Below are positions 1 to 13,197 of a stretch of 64,000 nt of DNA, one piece after another. The stretch covers positions 2,790,001 to 2,854,000 of the forward strand of contig NW_026570222.1 of assembly GCF_019649055.1 (NCBI RefSeq), in the 5' to 3' direction. The position numbers were made by a program, and so were the translations under genes. The first letter of the stretch is position 1. Each line of letters opens with the position of its first letter. This stretch comes from Paramacrobiotus metropolitanus. Lineage: Eukaryota > Tardigrada > Eutardigrada > Parachela > Macrobiotidae. The notes beneath the pieces are model-generated. The model did not search any database, had not been told where the DNA came from, and saw nothing but the letters and a program-made list of their open reading frames with translations.

Positions 1-343
1 GGCAATGTTTTTAATCAATAATAACACCTACAATACATTACAGAGGCTGTAAATATTCCACGAAGTTCCATTTCATGCTAGAAAAGAAATTGCTTAAAAT
101 TTTAATAGAAATTATGTCCTTTAGGTCGTCGATTATGTCCTTCACGCACATCTTGTTTCCTCTCTAGAGGAAACCATTATTCATATCCAAATTTTCTTCA
201 ATAAGCTTTTCGAATTTCCAATTTTTTCCGCAGCTGCCAGCCCGGAAAGCCGTAAAACTTCGGGCTTTCAAATGACAGCCCTAACTTGCAGCGTGAGATC
301 GTTTTTTAGATCAAATTTGAAATTTCTGATATTCATTTTGCAG

Positions 344-3300
344 GTTCTTTACCGACTTTTGTGGATGTCAGTCTGAATTTCGCTGCGTCGTCCGTTGGAG
401 AAGACAACATCGTCGATCAGACCCGTCGCGCGGGGAAGAATGTCTCCTTTATCGGTGATGATACGTGGATTAATCTGTATCCCAACAGCTTCACCAAAAC
501 AATACCCTTTCCGTCGTTTGATGTCAAAGACCTGGATGTTGTGGACGCAGGAGTATGGCAGCATCTATTGCCGGAAATTCGCGCTCATCAGGCCGCCTTG
601 ATTATCGCTCACACACTGGGCGTCGACCACTGCGGACACCGTTACGGCCGGGATCATCCAGAAATGGCACGCAAATTATCCGAATTAAATGGTCACATTA
701 AGAACATAATCAGGGAGATGGATGAGCATACCGTATTGTTTGTTATGGGAGATCACGGTATGACCAAGACGGGTGATCATGGAGGCGACAGTGTCGATGA
801 AGTGGAAGCGGGCTTGTTTGTTTACAGCTCACAATCCTTTATGCGTAAGTTGTTGTTTGTGGGGTTCTTTAGAGCACTCTTAAATACCATCTCCTGATCG
901 GAGTTCGCAGAATTTTGCATTTGTAGCTTTAGTTTTAAAAAATCATAATCCTTCACCATATTTTTTTAGCATCTGTTACGTTTTTTAGCTACAGATGCTT
1001 GTTTGATTTAACATTTAATATCTATACTATTTAAACGTACCACCCAGCAGCTGTCGTTTTTACTTTTTCTCGTAGATCTCTTTTTTATGATTTGTCTAAT
1101 GTCATTCATCCTTCTGTTTGTAGACGCGGTTGCAGACATGGGTGACACAATCTCTCAAGTGGATTTCGTGCCAACGATTTCCTTGTTGCTCGGTCATCCG
1201 ATCCCCTTTTCGAATTTGGGAAGCGTTATTCCATCCTTTTTTCCAGCCTCACCGACTGCCGCTCCGAAACCACACCTCTCACAAAGCCAAGCCTTAAAAA
1301 TGAACGCCGACCAGGTGGTGAATTTTTTACGGAATTATTCCCACATCAGCCCGGAGTTGTCGCCTGCCGTGATTACCGAACTGGAAGAAGCCCTTCAAGC
1401 TGCAACAGCTAACAAATCTGTGACTGACTGGAAGCGGTTTTTTCATCTGTCTTTATCGTACTGCCGTTCTGTATGGGCGCGATTCGACGATCGAAATATC
1501 TGGTTCGGCATTATGTTTGTCGGGGTAGCGGCTTTCGGTACCGTCCTGATTTTGCTGCTGACAGCACGTTTGTTGTGGTTGAAAAATGGTTTCGGATTGT
1601 TTGCCATTACCGTAGCCCTGTTCCATATGCTGTCCATGTTTTCCAACAGTTTTCAAGTTCGGGAAGATTTCTCCGTTGTGACCATTCTGCAGGCCTTGAT
1701 TCTGGTGCATTTTGTACGCTCAAATCCGAGAGCAAAATCATGGCTTTCTTGGTTGCGTTGGATATCTTTAGTCGTTTTGGTTAGAAGCGTTGAGTTTGTA
1801 CGAAGATGCCGAGAGGAGCAGGCAGACTGTTCCGTTAAAGTTTTGGCTCTAAATTTCGACTCGTTGGAGAAGACTTCTCAGGTTAGTCGGTGAATTTTGT
1901 TTGACTTTTGTTTTTACGTATGTTTTCTTGTAGTTGAAAATTGAGATAAGCATGTTCCGTAATTTGATAAACGGAACGATTTAGGACTGAATGCCATTAT
2001 AATAATCCGGCATGATCTGAATGCTTGTACATTGTAAATAATCCTTAGTTCTCGTTCCAGATCCATACCATAAGACTGTGCCTGGTTATAACACTGATTA
2101 TTGCCACAATAATCTGGTGTACACGCAGCTTGTGGCATCGTGGATTGGTGAAGAACAAAAGAGTGTCCATTGCCATCCTCCTTTTAGCAGTGATGGTGTT
2201 CCTGCTGGTCGCGTCGCAGTTTTTGGAGCATGATCAGTATGTTCGACTGATTTTGGGACCACGTATGGTTTACACTATGGCAGCAGTGCTCGTGATGTTT
2301 TTGTTCCTGTTTCCCGTTTTCTTACCGGGTAAATACTCCGCCTACGATATTACATTTCATCATTGCAAATCAGTATTGATCCCCGTAATGTTTCAAACAG
2401 GACTCGAAAATGCCTCCCCTGGGGATGATGATCATTTAGAGGTGGATGTCTCGGAAAGTGACACATTCTTTCAGAACGCCTGTTTGTTGCTTCTGGTGCC
2501 ATTCATCTGCGTTTTCACGGTTCTGCTGAATGCCTCCTGGGCATTTCAATTGGTTTTTCTGTTATTTTTATCCCGTGATCATTTCCTAAGTTGCCGAAGC
2601 AGCAGCAAGGTGGGCACGCTGGTGGCCTGGAGTTTCCTCTCTTGGCAAACATTTTTTGCAACTGGCCATCAGACAGCGTTCCCGACATTGCATTGGGAAG
2701 CGGCTTTTATGGGTGTCAAGGCAGGTGCGGGCAGTCCTATTTTGCCGGCTGTACTAGTCACTATGGAGACTTATGCTGGACAGATACTCGTAGCCCTAGC
2801 CGTGCCCAGTTTATTGACGGCAGAGGGCACCGATGCATTTTGGTTAGCTAACAAGATGGAGTATTATCTGGAATTGTGGAAAGCTTTCTTGGGATATTTT
2901 CTTTTCCATACTACAAAGGTAAGTTGTTTGTTACGAAGCATATTAGTATTTGGCGCAGTGTTTATCGGTATTTTTGTTTCTAAAGAATTTGGTTTTATTT
3001 GTTTGGCAAATTTGATAAAATCTGAAAAGCCCGTGCTTTTTCCGGTTATATGAAGCTTACCCTTTTAATGACCAATGATGATTCGCGAAATTTTTTCTTC
3101 TGAGTGCTTCTTTTTTGTTATCTTCGTGATAGCCCTTCTTGAAACGAAGGCAGCTCTGATCGTAAATATTAAATTAGTGGAAAGGTACCATATTTCACAA
3201 AGTCTGATTTTGCAGCTTTTAATTTTAAGCTATTTTTAATTATTGTACCGAGATGACAGTTTATTCGTTCTAGGCGTTCATTCTGGTTCTGGTTATTTTT

Positions 3301-3556
3301 GCAGTTATTTTTCGTGATGTTGAATGCGTCCATTAATCGCCGGCATTTAATGGTGTGGAAGATTTTTGCACCGCGATTCATTTTCGAAGGCGGATCCTTC
3401 GTTGTTACGTGCCTTGCCCTTACCCTCGCCTATTTATATGCTCTAAGGATGTTTTCTCTTATTCAAAGCCATAACGTGCCTTTAACCTCCCTTCAGAATA
3501 ATGTTAAGCGCCTAAGTAAAACGGAATCTGAACGGGGCTCAAGGAAACGCCGTTAG
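344..3556 (+). CDS. PIGO: GPI ethanolamine phosphate transferase 3 (PIGO), 5' end outside the window
   Basis: This enzyme adds ethanolamine phosphate to the third mannose of the GPI anchor in the ER membrane, working with PIGF. Four exons are visible: 344-844, 1124-1881, 2061-2918 and 3305-3556. The phases agree (1, 0, 0), giving about 789 residues. The first exon carries alkaline-phosphatase-superfamily motifs: GDDTW, GVDHCGHRYG and GDHGMTKTGDHGG. The remaining exons hold hydrophobic membrane segments. The C-terminal exon has APRFIFE, typical of PIGO. The first visible exon opens with an acceptor and phase-1 codon completion at GSLPTF, so the N-terminal membrane anchor and first metal-binding part lie upstream. 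I see nothing coding in bases 1-343. It is convergent with the next gene, about 400 bases away. Confidence 0.93.
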
Positions 3557-3950
3557 AGATCTGAGCGCGATGTGAAATTGCTCTAATTTAAAGCGTACTC
3601 AACTCGAGATTGGTTACTGGTTTTGTACGGAGTTTATTTTTATTTGTACTAGTCCTGTGTTTAGCAGTTTTTTTCGATTGTTGTTTATGCCTTTTATTTT
3701 GTTAATCACGGTATATCTCAAAGCTTGTAGATTTTGTGAAGATTTGGAGAATTTTTTCTTTTTCGGGTGCGAATTTCGGTTACAATTACAGAGGGATGTG
3801 TTCCCGGTTGTTGTTTCATTATTTTTGGAGCTGTTTTTGCTTGGGCACGCTTGTTCCCCCTGTTGAAGTTTCGATAAAATTGCAAATGCTTAGGTCGATC
3901 ACTTGCTTTCAATGATATACGATATACAGTTATTGTTTCACTTCGAATTA

Positions 3951-5218
3951 TTATCTCGGGGAATACTTATGGCTACTAGTCTCCGTAACAGCTTTGTTCA
4001 CGGATTCGCCCAACACATCCCTCGCTTCTGGCACAAACCCAGCAAACCCGCTCATTGCATGCTGCGATTTAAAATGATCCAGTTTATACTGTAACGTTGG
4101 ATGCCAGCGCGGTGCCGGCACCATGATATCCATTGTTTTCGGTTGTTCGATCTGCACCAGCTGAGGGACGAGATGAGGATGCTTGACAGGTGGAAGAATT
4201 ACCGGCTCGTACTGCAGTATAGTATGGTGGCTGTTAGGAGTAAGGGCTCCTTCCATATAACTGATAGCGGTGGGTGCGGAAAATGGAAGCCCGCCATAGT
4301 CACTATGTGCGCTGGGGCGCACTCTTATTTCTTTCTGAACTTGCTTAGCTTTATCGAACTGGGAGAATGTTTTTTCCAGCAATCCCAGTCCATACTGCGC
4401 GATTATCTGCTCATGATTATGCCCCAAGAAGCGCGGAGTGAATTCCGGTGTGGTGGCATCGATGGGAACCAGGTCACGATTGATGACCTCGGTGTACTGG
4501 TGGTCACGGCCACCGATCAGCTGCATGCCGGTAGCGTTGGGATCATGCAAGCGGAGACGGTAGCGGGGAATTCCGGCACGGATCCGCTCAAACTCCAACG
4601 TCCCATCCAGACAACGCTGCGCAAACCTCCGACCAACTTTGTCCACGATACATGGGTTGTGACCTTTACAGAGACGCGTATAATCGCTGTTGTGCCTTCT
4701 TGTACCGTTTGAACGTATATTGGTTTTTAAAACGCTCGAAAAATTAATTATATTTTTGCAGTACCCGTGTAACCAGGTATCATTTGATCGCGATACACCG
4801 GCTGTCCTCCTTGTAGGTGGTCTTTCAGGTCGAAATGCTCCTTCCGGTCGACCGCCTCCACATTAGCCAGGTGTACCAGGCGCGGATCTCGCTGGTTAGG
4901 TTCGATAAGACTATGTGCACCGCCATGACTGAAATAGCCTCCACGTTCCAGAGCGGCCTGCGTTGCCCGCCCTCGGGACACACCGAGATATGTGTTCTTC
5001 CCGGGAAAATATCCCGTGTACCTAATTAGAAAGGATGCAAGCCTGGTAGCTCTCATTTTGTGCACGACACGCCAAAGCAGTTTTTGTCCGGGTCCAATAT
5101 ACTTACACGCATTCTGAATATTTTTGCTTACCGTTAGAACATACCCCGGCATCTGGTAGCGGTTCATGTTGAGATCCGCGTTGTTCCGAAAAAGTTCCGG
5201 TTGATTTCCTGCAGCCAT
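3951..5218 (-). CDS. FAM166/CIMIP2-like ciliary microtubule inner protein
   Basis: Two exons, 5218-4765 and 4663-3951, join in phase (G|GT) to give 388 residues. The ATG at 5218 opens MAAGNQPEL. The protein contains a recurring short motif of aromatic-(T/A)-G-x-x-P: RYTGYFPGKN near residue 66, PGYTGHNP across the splice junction, and SGFAGFVPEA near the C-terminus. A related MPGYV lies near residue 23. Such motifs are characteristic of DUF2475/FAM166 (CIMIP2) proteins, which bind the inside of axonemal doublet microtubules. There is no signal peptide or membrane segment. Assignment rests on the repeated motif and its spacing only; another microtubule-inner-protein family is possible. The correct junction uses the acceptor before GTCACAACCC, because the other nearby AG sites break the frame. 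Confidence 0.6.
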
Positions 5219-5841
5219 TTCTCAGAAGCCCTCCAATAATTTTCTCACTTAAGGAGTACGTGAAGTTTTGTAAAACAAAATCTGCAACTGTAACTACATT
5301 GCTGGCCTAAACCACTATCGGCCTTGCGGTCGCGAAATGCCGGCTGCTTATCTTCTAGCGTCCATGCAGATGACCTTTAACCTTTATTCTAAATAATTTT
5401 GCAACAGCTTGGTAACTACATTTAATTAACTCAAATTTCAATTACTTGTTGCGGTAATTAAACAGCAACAAGCACTTGTTGCTGGTTAAAAAGGTCATGC
5501 GGAACCTTGCATGATTCGTATCTGTTCATTTTTAGTTTGAAATCCTATCAATTTTAATCTGGCTGCTTTTGCCATCGCCGGAGAACAGAAATCATCCACG
5601 TACCACGGTTCTTCAACGTATAAAAATTATCCCATTACTGGTTACAACAAGCAATTTCGCAAGTGGACTATACACATACATCAAATCCCTGATTGTAATA
5701 TTTTCACGTCAACTACAACAACGTGCGAGATAATTATAAATTTCCATCCTATAATAGAAAATATTCACCAGGAGTGCAAATAAAACTCATTTCTACATAA
5801 CGCACCTAGTACATTAAATTCACAACAATTAAACAAAAACG
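5219..5841. other. Intergenic gap between two minus-strand genes
   Basis: This holds the 5' flank of the CIMIP2-like gene and the 3' flank of MIPEP. I see no coding potential. A perfect small inverted repeat (CAGCAACAAG, 2-base spacer, CTTGTTGCTG) lies at 5463-5484. A TATA-like run is present near 5620. Confidence 0.5.
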
Positions 5842-8800
5842 TCAAGATTTTGCCATGTCTATTAAAGCGTCCACTAATTCATTGGTACTTGGTTTATGGT
5901 CCAACAGATCTGCAAAACAACCACAAAAAAGTAAAGAATGCCGCAAACAGCCAGAGGCAGCCAGTGGCCTTACCGGAAATGAGTGTTAAGGGAGGCTGAC
6001 CGCCACCATGACACAACAATTTATCGCGCAAACGATGACCAGCAGTTCTACGAGTAAAATATTCGCATTCAATGTGTCCGTGCAACAGATAATTACACTA
6101 CTGCCTTAACAAAATCTTACCGACTATATGGATCGTTTTGAATACTTTCTGCCAGATATCAGAGGCCACAGAACGAGCCAGAAGATATGAATAATAACGA
6201 GCTCCATACCCAAACAAATGGCCAAACCGTAACTGCCAAGCCTACGAAAAAAGCTGGTAAATAACTGTAAACGCCACGGTTGTCCAACCCAAAAAGGTAT
6301 TTCTTGAATTTTCTTCGTCACAGATTTACGCAATTTTAAACACAAGGTATGCAAGTTACCGTATTAGGAACATATTTAACCGCCACGTGGTCATCGTGGA
6401 GACGTGCATAAACTTCAGTTGTGTCCAGGTTCCCACTCGATCCGTGGTATTTCTGATCTAGTATGGCGTAAAAGGTTTGCAGTTGATGCTCCGTAGCTGA
6501 GCAGACTCGGCGGGAGGCACTTAGCTTATTCAAAGCCGATTCTGACAGGGAAGCGCCGGTCTGATAATGACGACTTATCCGAGACAAAACCTGTTTCAAA
6601 ATTGTTGCTGTTTATGAAGCACACCTCTCAAAACAACTGCTTTACCCTCCCATCAGCCGCAAATTGCTCCATTAATGAGGAAGGAATCTCGGCGAAGTCA
6701 GTGGAACAACGTGTACCTACATGAGGACAAAATCAGGTTCAATGGAAAATTATATTCAACTTTCAAGATATCGTGAGACACGCACCTGTTACATGTTGAT
6801 AGCGTGTCCTCCCAAGCATCGAATGCATAGCATGACCCATTTCGTGAAATAAATTGTCGATCTGCCAGAACTGTAATAGACACGGTCCACTTGCTGTCGG
6901 GGGAGTGAAGTTCAAAGACAGCACCACAACAGGAAGCTACAAGAATTCCAAATTTCACAATCAATTACGCATCATAATTAATATTTTTAGATCGATATGA
7001 TGCCCGACTCGATCCTTCAACAAACAAAGGTAACGCGCACCCGTTTTCGATTTACAATCAGCTCCGTCAAGTTAGACAGTAATAAGTTATCTTCTTGTTC
7101 CTACCTGATAAGACCCATCAGGCAGTTGTCGCCCACAACGAATAGTGAAATGGCAGTCTTGGTGGGGTTTCTCTGGTCTTTCATAAAAATCACAGTATAT
7201 AAATCCGAGAACTTCCTCTTCGCGATTTCGCACAGACTATAAAGCAGCATACTGTAAACTAGAGCGGCAAAATACTTACTTAAATTTTTATCTCTATTTA
7301 TGAACAAAATTAGCAAGCGCAACCCATAATGAAGACGTATTTTCACGTGTACCAGTTTGTAAACATCACTAGACCACAGATCTTCAGATGCTGGATCTTC
7401 GATGACAAAATGTACATCGAATATCGAATCAAACAGCTGATTCAGTCCTTCCACGCAAGCACCAAGGGGGAAGTAAGGCGATAATTCACTGAGATTGATT
7501 TCAGCTCTATAAAATAAAAAAATCAATATCACTGCATAAAATGAAATAATAAATCAAAGAGTAAAATCAAGGAATTTGTTTTAGCAATTCTGGTGATATT
7601 AATAAGCATCCACCTTCTTTGCCTGGCTTGCGACATTAAATAAGCCGTATCCCAGGCATACACCGAAGTTGCTCCAGGCTCTTCGATCCGTTTAATGTCT
7701 AGCATTAAACTGAGATCATCCTTAGCCAAGGGCGCTAGTTTTTTCGATAAGTCCTCAAGAAATGTTGATATTTTCGCTGAAACAAAGCGTCATGGGAAAC
7801 TGTAAGATTAACTACAATTCCTTATCAAAATCTAAACGTTACGAAGAATTACAGCCAATGCCACCGAGGACGTAAAACTTTAAATAACGACTGAAAACCC
7901 AGAAATTGTTTGAGTAAGCTCATTTTAAGCAATACCGGTATTTTCGAAAATGGAACCGCGGTTTGCGCGAGCAGAATAGGAATCGAATCCTACAAGCCGG
8001 GCTAGCTGGTAGCGACGATAGATCATTTCTTGCAAAGGCTCACTTTGATATTTATCCGGTGCGAGATACACTTTATAAGCCGCTTCTCGAACCTAATAAC
8101 AATCCGAACCATGAAATATGCGGAGCGGTATGATGTCCAGCGGTTTTACCATGTCATTAGAAGAGTCCGACATCAAATTGTGTACAATCAAACTGTCATG
8201 ATCTTTGTGGAAACTGCAAGATTAACAACCCATAAGTCATAAACCTACCCACAACATAGTACAACTGGCCATCGTCGGTACTGGGCCACTTACTAGTTGT
8301 GTATTGATTCCGGTACCAAATTCGACTTAATATAACGTGGTTCTTGACATCTCTTCATAAAAGTTGTCCCTGCCGCGAGAATTCTCGCATTAAGCTCAAC
8401 AACTTTCCGCCTCTGCGAAACTCAGAAAACTTGAAAATTTGTTACTATTTCGACGCTATAGAAAACTGCATACTTTGTCTTCCTCCAGATGTATTCCGCA
8501 TTGTTCGAAATCGAGTAAAAACAGTTTCGCAACGTGAAGATCAACGGCATCCATTGGTTTAATATCGCCCTTTTCGACGGCATTCTTGAGTGCATCGAAA
8601 ATCGGCCGATTAGTGTTCAATCTGAAATTCATAACACACAAGCTAACAATAAGTACAAAATCAAATTTTAAGTCAGCATTTGCACGATCCTGAGTCAGAT
8701 AGATAAAAAACTTAAATTATAACAAACCTCCAAGCAAGAAATGTGCCAATAAGTTGTACAAAAAGCTGCCAATTTTTTAAAATACCTTTTAAACTTTCTC

Positions 8801-9504
8801 TAAGCAAATTCGTACGAATTTTGTTTAATTACTCGGTACAAAATTTTTTCGGTCAATTCGTATGTATTTTTCTTACTCTTCAACGAGACCGTTCATATCG
8901 GAATTCGCTGACTCCGCTGCACTTGTAAATTCGGAATCTGTATGCAGTACTCGCACGCATTCAGCCTGCGAGATAAAGACACACCCAAAAAATCATCAAT
9001 TTGTTCTGGAATCAGGAATCCAAAATAATTTAATGTCGCACCATATCGGCAACCCGGCACAGCACATCCGACAATTCATCAAATATTTCCACAACATTCC
9101 TGCTGCGCTTCGTATCCGTAACTTCGCGCACTAATCGTTCTGTATCGATTTCCGCCTGCTCTTTAAGGAGATAAAAACCTTGCGCATGTGACAATTGTGG
9201 ATATCCAAAAATACCCTGAAAATATATACTTTCCTCTTATAAAAAGCATCAGCAAAATCGATTAAATTAGCAAGACCGCTGCTGAAATTAACACAGCCAC
9301 CATTTGTGGCTGTATAAAACTGTGGAAAATTGTAATAGACCTCGCTATTCGCACCTTCCGTTCTTTATTAAACGCAAACGAAAGCTTCTTCTGGGGTTTT
9401 CTGTTGAAAGTGGCGGCTAGTGGTGTCCATGTTGCAACACAACGACGCGAAAAATGGTAGGTGCTTCTGTAAACCAAACTCGCAGGAGCAACTCTCCGCA
9501 GCAT
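5842..9504 (-). CDS. MIPEP: Mitochondrial intermediate peptidase (M3 metallopeptidase)
   Basis: This matrix zinc endopeptidase removes an octapeptide from a subset of imported precursors after the first presequence cleavage. It is a many-exon gene on the minus strand. The N-terminus [15 protein letters not shown] is Arg/Ser-rich with no acidic residue, as expected of a mitochondrial presequence, and is followed by a [10 protein letters not shown] stretch matching the MIPEP family start. The zinc site [10 protein letters not shown] lies at 6817-6846, followed by [11 protein letters not shown] and, in the next exon, [15 protein letters not shown]. Further downstream are RHYQTG, YHGSSG, VPNT and CHGGGQPPL. 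The last exon ends [11 protein letters not shown] with a stop at 5842. The ATG at 9504 was chosen over upstream non-ATG in-frame codons. It is divergent from ACP5, with 730 bases between start codons. Confidence 0.92.
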
Positions 9505-10233
9505 GGTACTGTATATAACGCAGTTGTGCGTCAAGGATCCGAGGGACGCTCACGAAGATGAACACCGCCAGGAAATTATGAAATAAAATTTAACTACAAA
9601 GTGGAACTCAACTGGGGGGAAAAAGATATTCAACGCAAAATGTTTTGCTAGTTGCAGGTCGCACTCTAATTGCCTACTCATAGCATCCCGCTGACATAAA
9701 AAAAACGCTAAAAGTTTTGAACAACAAATATAAAATCCAACTCCAGGAAACAATAATGCCTTTGCAAAAAAACTTCAAAAACTACTCGTTCAATATATCA
9801 GGTATCTACAAATAATAGATAGATCGGAGTCAAATCACAAAACTACATTTTTATAAAGTTTCTGCCCAAAAAATACTTATCAAAATCCGAAAAATGCGGC
9901 AGTCATTTATCATTGGCCCAACAGATAGGACGTGATGAGGCGTGCCATGCAGCAGGGGGAAAGTCTACACAAGCCACCCTAACAGCTCTGTGGTACGAAA
10001 CTACTGTAATGAGGGGTCAAACTGTTGAACACGTCTCGGCGCATTCAGCTTATGGATGTTGATTTTGATCGTGAGTTATCACTTTTCTTTTCAGTTGAGC
10101 ATTTCCAAACTTGTCAGCTGATCGCATCCTGTCTCTTTGCGGCAGACTTCACGTGTTGTCTTTTTCGGTGGTGGATTTATTTTGATATCTTTCGTTATTT
10201 TTGAAGTTTTGTGGACGATAAAGCCAAGGGAGG
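9505..10233. promoter_or_regulatory. Divergent 5' region between MIPEP and ACP5-like gene
   Basis: Both flanking genes read outward from this 729-base gap, so both promoters and 5' UTRs must lie here. I see no convincing coding exon. No core promoter element was clear enough to place. Confidence 0.45.
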
Positions 10234-12399
10234 ATGAAAGGAAAGGAAGTCTTTGCTTCATTGACACTTTTCTTAATCGTTCCTGGTGTTTTGGGGGTGT
10301 TGCTCCCAACGTCTGGCATAAAGAACAAGATCCACCATCACAGTTTACACCAAAATGCTGACATGTTTAGTTTTCTAGCCCTTGGAGACTGGGGAGGACT
10401 TCCAATAATTCCATACCAGTAAGTTGTAGCAGATATTTCGCTGTTACAAACCGCAGTAATTGGTTTTCGCCGTCTGATAGCATAGACATTAGACAGCAGA
10501 ATTAAAAATCACAGTACCCATTACCCAACGCCATACAGAATATGTACGTAGTCGTCGTAGTGGTTAAAGTTTAAAAACACAACAAAGTTAAACATACGAT
10601 ATCAATACCATATCATCAGATTTTATAGTTGATCGTGAATAATTCTAACATCTGAAAGTAAATGCACTTGGCAATTGACATGAGAAGTAATCCGAGATCA
10701 ACAATTCAGATGCAGTTTTTTTCATAAATAATAAATTTAATTTCTTGTCAGGAAGTTCAGTGTTAATTTTCCTCTTTGGTTTCCAGCACTGCTATCGAAA
10801 GCACTGTGGCTAATCAAATGGGATCTACGTCGGATGCTGTCCGTTCTCGTTTCACTATCGGTTTGGGCGATAATTTTTACTTCGACGGAGTTAAGGATGT
10901 GAACGATAAACGATTTGAGGAGACATATGAAACCGTATTTCAAGCAACATCCCTCGATACACCGTGGTATTTTATCGCCGGAAATCACGACCACAACGGT
11001 AATGTTTCAGCCCAGATCCATTATACGGATGTGAAAAAGAGATGGTAAGTCTCATGTGATAGTTTTAATTTTCTTCGATTAAATCGTACTGTCGTACATA
11101 CAAAATTTGTATGTAATAGTTTGTAGCTGTGTACAGATAATTTTTTATTTATCAAATCGCTGCTTTCAGTGTTACCTGATGCCTGTTGGCATTGATACTC
11201 GTAACTCGTGAACGATAAGTTGGTATTCCGTTGCTTTGAAATTGTCACTTTTTTAGCGAAGTGTTAGAAGTATTGGGCAGATGTATGAGATTTTTAATCA
11301 GCAACCTATCCGATGCGCTCTATTCATTCCGATGAATATCGATGTCGTTTGAAAGAAGGAATATTATGCTTATTTTATTTGCCTGAATTCACAGGAATTT
11401 CCCCGATTACTATTACAATCTGAAATTTGATGCTGGAGAAGGAGCGAGCCTCGAGATTGTTCTTATCGATACGGTATTGCTCTGTGGAAACAGCGACAGC
11501 GATTTTCTTCACAAGCAGCCGGAAATGCAGATGAATCCGAAAGCGAGAAAAATTGCTGATGACCAGTGGGCTTGGATTGAAGAAACGCTTGCGAAATCTA
11601 CGTAAGTGTGGCTGTGTAGTTAGGTAAAAGTACAACAGCTGATTTATTTCGTGCTTTTGAACTTTTAAATACTTTTTGTTAGTGAGCCTTAACTTTTTCA
11701 TTGTGTGCAGTTATGCTACTTCAACAGTTATAGCTGTGCCCGTTACTCTGTTTGCAACCTTGCATGCACATTTCTTTCTGCATCGCCGGTTCAACCTACC
11801 CTCCATCTGTCGCGTTAGGAGATAGTGCAGTTTTTTTTATTATGGGACGTTGAGGTTTCGATGGAACTTTTTAGCAGTAATATTATTTAATGTGCTTTAT
11901 TCTTCCAGCGCAAACTATCTTATCGTTGGAGGACACTTTCCAGTGTACAGTGTTGCTGAACACGGATCAACCAAGTGTTTAGTGGATAAGTTATATCCTT
12001 TGCTCCACAAATACCGAGTTCAGGCGTACATCTGTGGGCATGACCACAATCTGCAACATATCGAAGTGAATGCTAAGAACTGGACGACGGAGTATTTCGT
12101 CATTGGTGCTGCAAACTTCATCGAAGACAGCCATCAGCATGAGAGCACTATTCCTGGTGAGTTGTACACTTTGCCATAAAAAATTATATACAGAATAGAT
12201 TCGATTAGATAATGGCTGAATACCGATTATTGTAGAGGGATCGCTAAAGTACTACTGGGCTGACTTGCTGAAACTTGGAGGCTTCGGAGTATTTCAGTTG
12301 AACAGTGACGCCATGACTTTTCGTTTTATTGATGCCCAGAATGGCCAGACCCTTCACGGCACCACCATGTATCCTGTAAAAAACCGTGGAACGCTTTGA
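10234..12399 (+). CDS. ACP5: Tartrate-resistant (purple) acid phosphatase
   Basis: A secreted or lysosomal binuclear-metal phosphomonoesterase. Five exons, 10234-10421, 10787-11044, 11395-11601, 11909-12156 and 12236-12399, join in consistent phases. The N-terminus MKGKEVFASLTLFLIVPGVLG is a signal peptide. The five metal-ligand blocks appear in order: GDWGG, GDNFY, GNHDHNGN, GGHFPVYS and GHDHNLQ. The spacing and the sequence AEHGSTKCLV follow ACP5 rather than the plant-type long enzymes. The last exon (EGSLKYYW to KNRGTL) completes the beta-sandwich end. The total is about 354 residues, near the family's usual 325-340. The start is the first ATG in the signal-peptide frame. Confidence 0.95.
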
Positions 12400-12699
12400 C
12401 TTCTAAATCGAAACTGATAAGAAGACAGCTGACAGTTCCTTTCGTTTTGTATTATCCGATCTGTGATTTTCTGTTCTGGGTACTCCTTATGGTATTGCTT
12501 CAAACAAATTATTGATTTCGTGATACTGTATTTTCTTAGCTTTGCCTTCCTCATGTTGAATAGTACTCAACGCTTGCAGGTATTACCCTCACTGATTTCG
12601 AGTTTTTATTTTTGCTGATAATTCGCCATCTGTGTTGCCTTTGCGCTGATGCTTCCTTTTTTTGTATTTTTTCAGTACCGATATATTCGTATCACGTAT

Positions 12700-13197
12700 G
12701 TACAAGCCCATCCAACAATTCTTTGACCGCTGTAAGCGGGAATTTAAAGAAACGTGGGCTTGAGCCATTTAATGTGCTTCGACACGTCACGCCACATGGG
12801 TCCGCGTATTCAGCGTAAATAAGCAACAAATCTGCATGTGTTGCAGTTACTGTCTCTGTGATATACAATGTAATATGTTAAGCATTATTTATTGCCATCA
12901 TAATTTATATTAATTTTATGCTTTTGTAACAGTATCATCTTTGCTTTGCAATACAATATCGCGGTGGTACTTAATATCCATATTACTTTCAAATTACTGA
13001 TTGCAACATGCCCAATTTAAATTGTTGAATCCACGTTGGTATAATAATGGTCTATTAATTGTGATCTATTATATTATTATTGGTTGAATATTTATAAATA
13101 TATCTGCCACTACACTACGATGCGTATTTGCATTACTGTGCGTGATTTATATGCGCTGCGCTTACAGCGGTCAAAGAATTGTTGGATGGGCTTGTAC
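12700..13197. repeat. Element bounded by perfect 39-bp inverted repeats
   Basis: The 39 bases at 12700-12738 (beginning GTACAAGCCCATCC) are the exact reverse complement of 13159-13197. They are separated by 420 bases of AT-rich, non-coding DNA. A weaker match continues a few bases outward. The size and structure suggest a non-autonomous DNA transposon of MITE type. I could not identify a clear target-site duplication. A long-range RNA stem is an alternative. Confidence 0.65.

Noticed and set aside
1..343. Search for the preceding PIGO exon
   Set aside because: No sequence resembling the PIGO N-terminal membrane or metal-binding part was found, so this is intron.
4101..4712. 203-codon plus-strand open frame
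   Set aside because: It is the antisense shadow of the CIMIP2-like exon 2, which has the conserved motifs and a phase-matched splice.
7950..8010. A tRNA-like GGAATCGAATCC stretch
   Set aside because: No cloverleaf could be formed, and the stretch is part of a MIPEP coding exon on the minus strand.
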